Below, in pieces: positions 16,966 to 23,931 of a stretch of 64,000 nt of DNA. The first letter of the stretch is position 1, and every line of letters begins with the position of its first letter. Made by a program: the position numbers and the translations under genes. The notes under the pieces are model-generated. The model was given only the letters and a program-made list of their open reading frames with translations, was not told the origin of the DNA and searched no databases. Source of the DNA: Lewinellaceae bacterium (GTDB taxonomy: Bacteria; Bacteroidota; Bacteroidia; Chitinophagales; Saprospiraceae); contig JACJYL010000002.1 of NCBI GenBank assembly GCA_020636105.1, positions 1,116,001-1,180,000 on the forward strand. Direction: 5' to 3'.

Positions 16966-18915
16966 TCAGAAAACAATCCTCCGTGAAATAACCCCATGAT
17001 CGGTTTCCACCCTGATCACAAAAAGGCCTTTACCCTCCAAATGGATCTGGCGCCGATTCCCTTCAAAAAATCTCACCCGTTGTCCGGCCAGGTTGAATAC
17101 TTCCACTTTCAATACCCGCACCTCGTTTGGAAGATCAAACAATACCGTGCCTTCTGCAGCCGGGTTTGGGTAAAGCAAAAAATCATTGGTCGAAGGTTCG
17201 TTCACGGCCACATATTCCGGGATAAGAATATTGGACAACAGTTGTTCTTTCACCACCACCGGCAGACGATCGGCATTAAGGAACATGCCTTTGAACAATT
17301 CGATCTCGGGGGTACTCACTGCAAACAACTCACTCACCCATCTTGGAGGCAGCGTTTGGTAATGCACTTTCGCTCTTACCTTAACAATGCCATTGTATCC
17401 GTTTAAAGGAACGTGATAATGAATGATGTCTTTTCCCGTGCCTTCTACTCCCAGGTCATTCCTGTTAAAATCAGGATCGATTAAGGCTGTTCCGGCAATC
17501 ACCGTGGTATCATAAACCACATCATCCGTGGTAAATCCAAGGGGCGGCAGACGATTGTCCTTGGCCGGGGTATTGGCCCGCTCCAGGATGGTGGTAAAAT
17601 TGCCATTTACATCTACAGGCACTAACTGGTAAATTTGCACCTGATCTTCCTGGTTGATGACATTATAATGGGGTTCATAATTCGGATCCTGCCCCACTAT
17701 TTCATAATTTTCACCCATTTTCCCGGAATGAAAAAGGGTATCTCCAGCTTCAGAAATCATAAAAAATTCGACATAAGCACGGCGACTCGGATATCCGGAA
17801 GGAAATTTGTGTCCCGCTTTATTGGTGAGCTCAAGGTTGAAAAAGGCCGTATCATTCTGAGCTTCTACAAAACTCAGCGAAATGTCCAGTGATTTTGATT
17901 TGAGCATCGTAAACGTCTTGGCAATCGTCTCATTGAAAGCCGACAATTTGGCGTCAAGTCCCAGGGTATCCCGGTTATTTTTCATCAACTGCAACATAAA
18001 AGTATTGGCCCCGGTAAGTTCGTGAAGGCCGAAAGGAACCCTGCCTTCAATTTTCATATTGTCGGAAGAAATGATCACGGGTTCCTCCAGTCGTGGCATA
18101 TGACAACCCTGGCAGGTGATGTTCTCATCATTATATGTTGAATTGAGCCATTCGTGGTAAGTGGCCTGTTCCACAAACTCATTGCCGGTAGGCTGTCCTT
18201 CCAGATCAACAGAATGAGTGATCAGCGTATGGCAGGAAGCACAAACTCCCGCATCATTGATGTGGGGGCCATAAGTTGGCGTGAACCCCGTATAGAGTTG
18301 CATGGGGGCTTGAAAAGGACCGGGATAAGGCCCGTATAACACCCTCGCCGTATCAAAAACCATAAACCCGCTATTGTGCTCGCCAATATCCGTGGAACTC
18401 AACTTATGGCAAACCGCGCAGGAAACGCCGTCAAGGGCAATGGTATCGGTCAGCATTTCTGCAATAGTATAGTGTTCGGCACCGGCGTACATGGCATTGT
18501 AGTGACCCATTGGCGCATGGCAACTGGTACATACCGTTTCCAAAGCATCTGCATGACCAGGGTTGATGAGCGTTTCATGACTTACCTTGGCCCGCCAAAA
18601 CGGATCTTTGGCAGACATTCCCATCATGGTCGGACGCCAATCGTCATAAATATTCACATCGTTCCCGAAAAAATCCACCAGTGCATTTCCATTGGGATCA
18701 AAACCATGACAAGCCACACAATCAGAAGCTGTCGGAAATATTTTTGTGCTGTCCACATTAGGAGGCGGGGGTGAAAAAAAACCGGCATGACCAACAGGCA
18801 TCTTCAGCTTTTTACCCATTACATAATCCGCTTCGCCATTATTTTTAATCGACAAAAACAAAATGGCAAAAACCAAAATGGTTAAAGTGTATTTCAAGGA
18901 AAGTTTAAAGTTCAT
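16966..18915 (-). CDS. pentahaem cytochrome c with T9SS sorting tail
   Basis: This protein has 649 residues with an N-terminal membrane/signal segment (residues 8-24). Five CxxCH haem c sites are visible: CVACH (66-70), CTSCH (129-133), CAVCH (166-170), CASCH (225-229) and CQGCH (268-272), with extra His residues suited as axial ligands, in the style of the cytochrome c554/multihaem family. Residues 350-560 are beta-rich (NLELTNKAGHKFPSGYPSRR), a domain often found after haem domains in Bacteroidota. The C-terminus is a T9SS type A sorting domain (DFLLYPNPAAEGTVLFDLP, VEVFNLAGQRV, ending RRIVF), which predicts export to the cell surface. A surface electron carrier is plausible; the redox partner is unknown. 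Confidence 0.85.
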   Translation of the reverse strand: MNFKLSLKYTLTILVFAILFLSIKNNGEADYVMGKKLKMPVGHAGFFSPPPPNVDSTKIFPTASDCVACHGFDPNGNALVDFFGNDVNIYDDWRPTMMGMSAKDPFWRAKVSHETLINPGHADALETVCTSCHAPMGHYNAMYAGAEHYTIAEMLTDTIALDGVSCAVCHKLSSTDIGEHNSGFMVFDTARVLYGPYPGPFQAPMQLYTGFTPTYGPHINDAGVCASCHTLITHSVDLEGQPTGNEFVEQATYHEWLNSTYNDENITCQGCHMPRLEEPVIISSDNMKIEGRVPFGLHELTGANTFMLQLMKNNRDTLGLDAKLSAFNETIAKTFTMLKSKSLDISLSFVEAQNDTAFFNLELTNKAGHKFPSGYPSRRAYVEFFMISEAGDTLFHSGKMGENYEIVGQDPNYEPHYNVINQEDQVQIYQLVPVDVNGNFTTILERANTPAKDNRLPPLGFTTDDVVYDTTVIAGTALIDPDFNRNDLGVEGTGKDIIHYHVPLNGYNGIVKVRAKVHYQTLPPRWVSELFAVSTPEIELFKGMFLNADRLPVVVKEQLLSNILIPEYVAVNEPSTNDFLLYPNPAAEGTVLFDLPNEVRVLKVEVFNLAGQRVRFFEGNRRQIHLEGKGLFVIRVETDHGVISRRIVF

Positions 18916-18972
18916 GTGTTTATGTTTTTTTCGTTGCTAACTTCTTACTTCAATGGGAACGGTCTGCCTCCA

Positions 18973-19005
18973 TCTCATTCAATCTCATTCAATTTCTCTT
19001 CAATC
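18973..19005. repeat. 10-bp tandem repeat, TCTCATTCAA units
   Basis: About three units of TCTCATTCAA / TTTCTCTTCAA lie upstream of the cytochrome gene and of the MazG-like gene. Related to the 11631-11670 repeat. Confidence 0.6.
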
Positions 19006-19017
19006 ATAAATTTATTA

Positions 19018-19025
19018 TATTTTTG
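19018..19025 (+). promoter_or_regulatory. possible -7 element TATTTTTG
   Basis: The TAnnTTTG match lies 57 bp before the ATG of the MazG-like gene. No matching TTTG lies 19-20 bp upstream, so support is limited. Confidence 0.3.
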
Positions 19026-19082
19026 TCCTTTATTTTTAAAAAACCATGACAATATTTGTCAGCCATCATCGTAAACAGAACT

Positions 19083-19553
19083 ATGGAAAAACTCGACGCA
19101 CTTAACCAGGTAGCAGCCTTTCACCGGACCTTTAAACATCCCGTCGAACCCAACCCCATCATTCCTTCCGAAAAACGCTGCAACCTGCGTGTGGCTCTGC
19201 TCTCGGAGGAGCTCAACGAACTCAAAAAAGCCATTGAAGATAAAGATCTTGTGGAGATCGCCGATGCCCTTTGTGATCTCCAGTATGTTTTGTCCGGTGC
19301 CGTACTCGAATTCGGCCTCGGGGAAAAATTCAAGGCCCTTTTCGACGAAGTTCAGCGTTCCAACATGAGCAAAACATGCCATACCCTTGAGGAGGCCGAA
19401 GCTACACAAAAACATTACAAAGCAACGAGAGGATTTGAAAGTTTTATCGAAAAATCCGGGGATCACTACCTCGTTTATCGCAAGGAAGATCGTAAGACTT
19501 TAAAATCCATCAACTACTCGCCTGCGGACCTGGAAAAGATTCTGGGGGAATAA
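19083..19553 (+). CDS. MazG-like nucleoside triphosphate pyrophosphohydrolase
   Basis: The ATG at 19083 (MEKLDALNQVAAFHRTFKHP) is preferred over an in-frame TTG at 19056. In 156 residues the all-alpha NTP-PPase signature is clear: LLSEELNELKKAI followed by DLVEIADALCDLQYVL, giving the E-x-x-E and E-x-x-D acidic metal-binding set. An F.EV.RSNMSK stretch (FDEVQRSNMSK) is the usual C-terminal helix of this subfamily, whose members hydrolyse (d)NTPs or PRA-like substrates to monophosphate and pyrophosphate, using magnesium. The remaining 50 residues (RGFESFIEKSGDHYLVYRKE) look like a small added domain. Cytoplasmic, single gene; it converges on the glycosyltransferase cluster. Confidence 0.85.
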   Translation: MEKLDALNQVAAFHRTFKHPVEPNPIIPSEKRCNLRVALLSEELNELKKAIEDKDLVEIADALCDLQYVLSGAVLEFGLGEKFKALFDEVQRSNMSKTCHTLEEAEATQKHYKATRGFESFIEKSGDHYLVYRKEDRKTLKSINYSPADLEKILGE

Positions 19554-19554
19554 C

Positions 19555-19583
19555 GGTGGACGGTGGACGGGAGACGGGAGACG
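19555..19583. repeat. short tandem repeat GGTGGAC/GGGAGAC
   Basis: 7-bp units GGTGGAC x2 and GGGAGAC x2 lie between the convergent MazG-like and glycosyltransferase genes. Confidence 0.7.
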
Positions 19584-19591
19584 AGGGGCCG

Positions 19592-20584
19592 TTATTTTAG
19601 ATGATTGATCAGGAGTTTTGCGGCATCTTTCCAGGAATAATGGTTGTTTTTGGCAAGCCGGGCTGCATTTTCTCCCAGCCATGATAATTTTTTTAAATCT
19701 TTCGCCAACACATTTAATTCCTGCACCAATTGGGGGATGGTTTCGAAAACAAGTCCATTTTGACCTTCAATGACGTGATTGCCTGCATTGCCCCCCTTCA
19801 TCACAAGTAAAGGAAGACCGGTGGCTGCGGCTTCCTGCAGTGCCATGCCGTAAGTTTCCATGAAAGCCGTTGAAATAAAAAGGTTTGCCTCCCAATACAA
19901 TGCCCGGATTTCCTGCGGAGTTTTGGCTCCTTCATAAAAAACCTTGCCTCCAAGGTTGGGCTCGCTTTCCATAAAGTCCATACACTTTTTTGCGTAACCA
20001 GGCTCCATAGCTGCACTGCCGGCGATGGTCAACGAAAAATCAAAACCAGGTTCATGAACAGCGAGGGCCTCCAAAAAAGGGAATATTCCTTTTCTTTCCT
20101 GCAGGTTCGCCACCATTAAAGCCCGGATGGATTTAACTTGTCGTTTTGGCGTTTCAAGCTCAAATAGAAGGGCTGGCTCGATCACCAGGATGTCCTGATC
20201 CCCTAAATTTTTTCCCCGGAGATATGCCGCTGTAAAAGGGCTACTTACCAAAAAACCGTCAAATTGCTCCAACAACCGGCGTTCCTCCTGCTCAAACCAT
20301 TGCGCAGATGAAAAGCCTTCAGGAGGATAAAGACTTTCGAGATGATGAACGATAAGCCAATTGCTGGCAGAAGAATCGAGATATTCCAGCCGACCCAGGA
20401 AAAGGCTGTCCCAAAAGACAGTGCCTTTATTTCCTGTAGTTAGTTTTTCCGGTTCCGTCAGAGAACAAGCCACCCCTTCTTCCTTCAAAGCTTCGATGAG
20501 GAAAGCATTGTACAAATTCCCCCCGGAATGGAAGGACGCCGGTGGTGGCACCACAAAAGTCAACGAATGATCCTTATGATTCAT
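19592..20584 (-). CDS. GT4-like glycosyltransferase
   Basis: The ATG at 20584 overlaps the stop of the PTPS gene by 11 bp; an ATG at 20602 would add only six residues. The product has 330 residues of GT-B fold. The N-terminal half has HSGGNLYNAFLIEALKEEG; the C-terminal half has IRALMVANLQERKGIFPFLE and the GT4 donor-site EX7E motif in METYGMALQEAAATGLPLLV, followed by GGNAGNHVIEGQNGLVF. Retaining GT4 enzymes transfer sugars from nucleotide donors. Translational coupling to a PTPS and same-strand GTP cyclohydrolase II and RibD-type genes suggest that the acceptor is a pterin- or pyrimidine-like product of the cluster (inference). Confidence 0.82.
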   Translation of the reverse strand: MNHKDHSLTFVVPPPASFHSGGNLYNAFLIEALKEEGVACSLTEPEKLTTGNKGTVFWDSLFLGRLEYLDSSASNWLIVHHLESLYPPEGFSSAQWFEQEERRLLEQFDGFLVSSPFTAAYLRGKNLGDQDILVIEPALLFELETPKRQVKSIRALMVANLQERKGIFPFLEALAVHEPGFDFSLTIAGSAAMEPGYAKKCMDFMESEPNLGGKVFYEGAKTPQEIRALYWEANLFISTAFMETYGMALQEAAATGLPLLVMKGGNAGNHVIEGQNGLVFETIPQLVQELNVLAKDLKKLSWLGENAARLAKNNHYSWKDAAKLLINHLK

Positions 20585-20945
20585 AAGCTGCCCAGGCCAC
20601 ATGAGATTCCCCTAAAGTGACTTTTATTTTACCAGAAAAGAATTCAATAACCCCTTCTGTCACCTTGTCGTGAATATATTTGGCCAAAAATTCCGTTGTG
20701 GTCAGTTGTCCTTTAAACTGGGGCAACTCATCCAGATTCTGATAATTCAGTGGCGTCAGCACTTCCTTCAGCACCTCATGAGCGAGGGCTATATCAATGA
20801 CTACAGCCATTTCGTTCAGTGCTTCCGCAAAAAAACTTACATCCACCACATAAGTGGCTCCATGCATCTTTTGAGCCGGGCCGAACCCCGGGTGGGCAAA
20901 TGAATGGGCAATCATGATATGTTGCCTGATTTTTATACTGTACAT
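20574..20945 (-). CDS. aberrant 6-pyruvoyl-tetrahydropterin synthase / QueD family protein
   Basis: This protein of 123 residues has the T-fold of the PTPS/QueD family: IMIAHSFAHPGFG, KMHGATYVVDVSF, VIDIALAHEVLKEVLTPLNY, TTTEFLAKYI and VTLGESHVAWAAYES. Canonical enzymes bind zinc with three His (one near the start, two in HGHxY) and use a catalytic Cys just before that motif. Here His14 and His28 are kept, but the second His of HGHxY is Ala30 (HGATY) and no Cys is present at the usual place. The conserved Glu113 remains. The reaction is therefore probably not the standard dihydroneopterin triphosphate conversion. It is followed by the overlapping glycosyltransferase gene. Confidence 0.8.
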   Translation of the reverse strand: MYSIKIRQHIMIAHSFAHPGFGPAQKMHGATYVVDVSFFAEALNEMAVVIDIALAHEVLKEVLTPLNYQNLDELPQFKGQLTTTEFLAKYIHDKVTEGVIEFFSGKIKVTLGESHVAWAAYES

Positions 20946-20952
20946 ATTGCGT

Positions 20953-21009
20953 GTTGCTGGTTACTGGTTACTGGTTGCTCGTTACTGGTTGCTGGTTACT
21001 GGTTTGGTT
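20953..21009. repeat. tandem repeat of GTTACTGGTTGCTG-like units
   Basis: Repeated TTGCTGG / TTACTGG 7-bp units run almost up to the PTPS start codon, so they form its leader or the spacer after the dehydrogenase gene. Confidence 0.8.
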
Positions 21010-21074
21010 GGCGGAGGTGACATCTTCGTGCAGGGTAGAGCGGGCAGGCAAAAGGTGTCATCTCGGCGGGCAAA

Positions 21075-22031
21075 TCAATACTTCAAACAACAGCCCAATC
21101 CTTCAAATGTACCGCTTCTCAATTGTTTGAAAAATGCAGGAGCATGATCAAAAGCAATCACATCCGATATATGCTGATCAAAATCGGAAGATTGCAGCAA
21201 TTTAAAAACCGTCTCCTTCCGTCGTTTATAATCCCAGCGTGCGCGCCGGCTCGCCGGGATTTGAGATACCTGTGAACTGATGATCTGTTTCCTTTGATAA
21301 TGAAAATCTCCTCCCAGGTGGAGCACGACTTCTTTTGTGCCATACCAACTCAATTCCACCACTTTCCCTTCCCTTCCGACCGACTCAATGCATTGCTGCA
21401 AAGCAGCTCCGCTGGAGGTTGTATTAAAAGCTAAATCAAACTCCTGCATGGAAATATCTTCCACTATGTCAAATCCCATGCTTTTGCCCAACAACCTCTT
21501 TTTTTCATCCTTTTCCAGCACTACCAGATCCACCGCCGGTATCATGGCAATCACTCTGGACAGCAAGGCCCCTATCATTCCAAAACCGGCTACCAGCACC
21601 TTGTCACCGACGTTCAGCCCGGCATCCCAAATCGCATTCACTACCGTTTCCAAATTGCTGGCCAGGGTAGCCCTTTTTGCAGGCACTCCTTCCGGAATGA
21701 CAAAAACAGCGGTTTCATCCACCAGGCAACCGCTCTGGTGCGGATGCAGTATATGCACCATTTTTCCCTTATACGGTCCTGCTGTCGTCACCTCTCCGAC
21801 CAGGGAATAACCATATTTCACCGGAAAGGAAAAATCCCCTCTCATATAGGGCACCTTCATCGCTTGCCGGGCCGAGTCCGGCACTTCTCCTTTGGCGACA
21901 AGTCTTTCTGTACCCGTGCTGATGAGAGAATACAAACTTTCCACCTCTAACATTCCTTCAGCCACCCTCTTTTTTTTCTCCTGCCGGAGTGCTGAGTGGT
22001 GTGCCGACTCGTGCCATAAGGATGATATCAT
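21075..22031 (-). CDS. MDR-family zinc-type dehydrogenase
   Basis: The ATG at 22031 (MISSLWHESAHHSALRQ) is preferred over an in-frame codon at 22073. The product of 318 residues is a medium-chain dehydrogenase/reductase: VESLYSLISTGTERLVAKGE, FPVKYGYSLVGEV, and the nucleotide-binding LVAGFGMIGALLSRVIA. The GTE-type N-terminus resembles the BchC/threonine dehydrogenase-like branch; a structural zinc Cys cluster is not seen. It probably oxidises or reduces a side chain using NAD(P). Third in the minus-strand cluster, after ribA-like and RibD-like genes and before the PTPS, so the substrate is likely a cluster intermediate (inference). Confidence 0.8.
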   Translation of the reverse strand: MISSLWHESAHHSALRQEKKKRVAEGMLEVESLYSLISTGTERLVAKGEVPDSARQAMKVPYMRGDFSFPVKYGYSLVGEVTTAGPYKGKMVHILHPHQSGCLVDETAVFVIPEGVPAKRATLASNLETVVNAIWDAGLNVGDKVLVAGFGMIGALLSRVIAMIPAVDLVVLEKDEKKRLLGKSMGFDIVEDISMQEFDLAFNTTSSGAALQQCIESVGREGKVVELSWYGTKEVVLHLGGDFHYQRKQIISSQVSQIPASRRARWDYKRRKETVFKLLQSSDFDQHISDVIAFDHAPAFFKQLRSGTFEGLGCCLKY

Positions 22032-22119
22032 ATATTTTTGATTTAAAAAAAGCCATCTAACTTTTTTAAACAATTCTTAATCCTGATTGAAGAATAGTGC
22101 CAAAGCAGTAATCTCTCCA

Positions 22120-23061
22120 TCAAACAAGGCATCCGGCAAACATGATGGCATCCCCCATTTTCCAAAAGCGGAAAGACTCGAATTGCAACCCGTCGGCGAC
22201 CTGTTCTATATGGGGAAGGTTAATGGCCTGTATGCCCGACCCAAATAACATGGGAGCCAGGTGTAGCTGAAGCACATCCACTTTTTTGTCCTTTATAAAA
22301 TTAGAAGTTGTCCGGGGGCCCCCTTCAATGTAAACACCATAAATACCTCGGGAAAACAAAAAACGTAAAATGGCCTCTGAATCGATTTGCTGCGCTCCGG
22401 TATCCATTTTAAAATAATCGATCCCTTCAGGGAAGGAACAGTCCTCCCGACCGATCACTGTTATCCTATCCGGGCAGGCTTTGAACAGGCTTGAAAAATC
22501 CTCACACGAATGCCCCAGAATGACACGGTGCGGATCTTTTCCCGGCACCAGGCGTACGGTCAGCCGGGGCTGATCGAGCTTGACGGTTCCACTCCCCACC
22601 ATTATCGCGTCACATAAAGCCCGCATTCGGTGGGCGTGGATGAGGTTTTCTTCATTACCGATCCACCTGGAATGACCGCTGGTGGTGGCGATCTTACCGT
22701 CGAGGGTTTGTGCGAAATGAGCTACCGTGACCGCTCTTTCACTGGAAATGGCCAATAATTTAAAAAAGCAGAATGGGAGATAGATTTGCAGGAACTTCAG
22801 ATGCTTCTTTTTCAAAAGCCCTTTCTGCTTCACTTCGATCTCAAAATGGCTCTCCATCGAAAAGACGGTGCTTTTGCCGGCATCCAAAGCAGATTGTTCA
22901 TCCATCAGGACGAGTATTGAGCGGTTTTTTTTATCAATTCGTTGAAGATGATTAATGGAAACATCCCCATCCATAAGTATATGACAAAAAGCGATTTTTC
23001 CTTCATAGGAATCTATGAGTGATTTTAACTCAAGTAGCTTTAGCCATAACTTGTCCTTCAT
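22120..23061 (-). CDS. RibD C-terminal-type reductase with extra N-terminal domain
   Basis: This protein has 313 residues. From about residue 110 the dihydrofolate-reductase-like RibD_C domain is clear: VTVAHFAQTLDGKIATTSGH, SRWIGNEENLIHAHRMRALC, DAIMVGSGTVKLDQPRLTVR and GVYIEGGPRTTSNFI. RibD_C enzymes reduce the ribosyl chain of the GTP cyclohydrolase II product to ribityl, using NADPH. There is no RibD deaminase domain (no HAE/PCxxxGRT zinc motif); instead residues 1-110 form an unfamiliar domain (IAFCHILMDGDVSINHLQRI). It lies 79 bp downstream of a GTP cyclohydrolase II gene, so it probably acts on that enzyme's product in a non-riboflavin pathway (inference). Confidence 0.82.
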   Translation of the reverse strand: MKDKLWLKLLELKSLIDSYEGKIAFCHILMDGDVSINHLQRIDKKNRSILVLMDEQSALDAGKSTVFSMESHFEIEVKQKGLLKKKHLKFLQIYLPFCFFKLLAISSERAVTVAHFAQTLDGKIATTSGHSRWIGNEENLIHAHRMRALCDAIMVGSGTVKLDQPRLTVRLVPGKDPHRVILGHSCEDFSSLFKACPDRITVIGREDCSFPEGIDYFKMDTGAQQIDSEAILRFLFSRGIYGVYIEGGPRTTSNFIKDKKVDVLQLHLAPMLFGSGIQAINLPHIEQVADGLQFESFRFWKMGDAIMFAGCLV

Positions 23062-23140
23062 AAACGGAAGAAAGTTTATTCCCTTTTGTCCAAATGATAT
23101 TAAGGTTACCTACAACCGTAAGGCAGGCGTTCAACAGATT

Positions 23141-23728
23141 TTACAATTTGAACAAATGCCCCATCTCATCCTGCTTGGTTTTCAGATAACCCCAATTATC
23201 CTCATTGGGCTGGATGATGATCGGTATTCGGTCGGTAACGGTAACAGGCCCTTTTTCGAAAGCTTCGATTTTTTCAGGGTTATTGGTCAACAGTTTAATT
23301 TCGAAAATACCAAGGGAAACGAGCATTTCAACAGCAATATCGTATTGGCGGGCATCGCGCTCCAGGCCAAGATGAAGATTGGCATCTACCGTATTGAATC
23401 CTTTATCCTGGAGATTGTAAGCCTTTAATTTATTGATGATTCCAATCCCGCGGCCCTCCTGTCTCAAATAAAGAACGATCCCCCCCTGCTCAGCAGTCAT
23501 TTTCAAAGCCATGGTCAGTTGCTCTCCGCAATCGCAGCGTTTTGAACCAAAAAGATCCCCTGTGATACACTCGGAATGTACCCTGGTCAGCACAGGGCCC
23601 GCCGTAATATCACAGGATTTATGAACCAAAGCCAAATGTGGCATCCACTCTTCCTCTTTCTCTGCAAACGCGATCATATTGAATTCCCCCCACGGAGTAG
23701 GAATAATGGCTTCTGCCTGTTTTTTCAT
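23141..23728 (-). CDS. ribA: GTP cyclohydrolase II
   Basis: The ATG at 23728 (MKKQAEAIIPTPWGEF) is the likely start; the codon before it is TTG. The product has 195 residues, the usual size of the stand-alone enzyme. Zinc ligands are visible in HSECITGDLFGSKRCDCG, and the GTP-binding/catalytic LRQEGRGIGIINKLKAYNLQ and LTNNPEKIEAF are intact. It opens the imidazole ring of GTP to give the 2,5-diamino-6-ribosylaminopyrimidinone phosphate, formate and pyrophosphate. It heads a five-gene minus-strand cluster that lacks other riboflavin genes, so this is probably a specialised copy. A weak hairpin (about 23744-23762) followed on the minus strand by T residues lies just upstream of the start and could be an attenuator; no FMN riboswitch is visible. 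Confidence 0.88.
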   Translation of the reverse strand: MKKQAEAIIPTPWGEFNMIAFAEKEEEWMPHLALVHKSCDITAGPVLTRVHSECITGDLFGSKRCDCGEQLTMALKMTAEQGGIVLYLRQEGRGIGIINKLKAYNLQDKGFNTVDANLHLGLERDARQYDIAVEMLVSLGIFEIKLLTNNPEKIEAFEKGPVTVTDRIPIIIQPNEDNWGYLKTKQDEMGHLFKL

Positions 23729-23931
23729 CAACTGTTTATTTAAAAAAGGAGACTAATCCTTTTATTTGTTAATGCCAAAACCAATTAAATGGTTTATGTT
23801 CTCATGCATGAATGTACAACATACAAGAGTAAATTGTTTTATTCCACCAGGATTTTGGTAATAAAATTGGCAAGCTCTTGCTGCAAATTTAATAAATTCC
23901 TCCCAAAGAATTTTATTAACCTGCAATTCCC

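Noticed and set aside
23729..23931. FMN riboswitch before the GTP cyclohydrolase II gene
   Set aside because: No RFN core such as AGGGGCAGGGTGAAATTCCC-like DNA is present; only a weak hairpin is seen.
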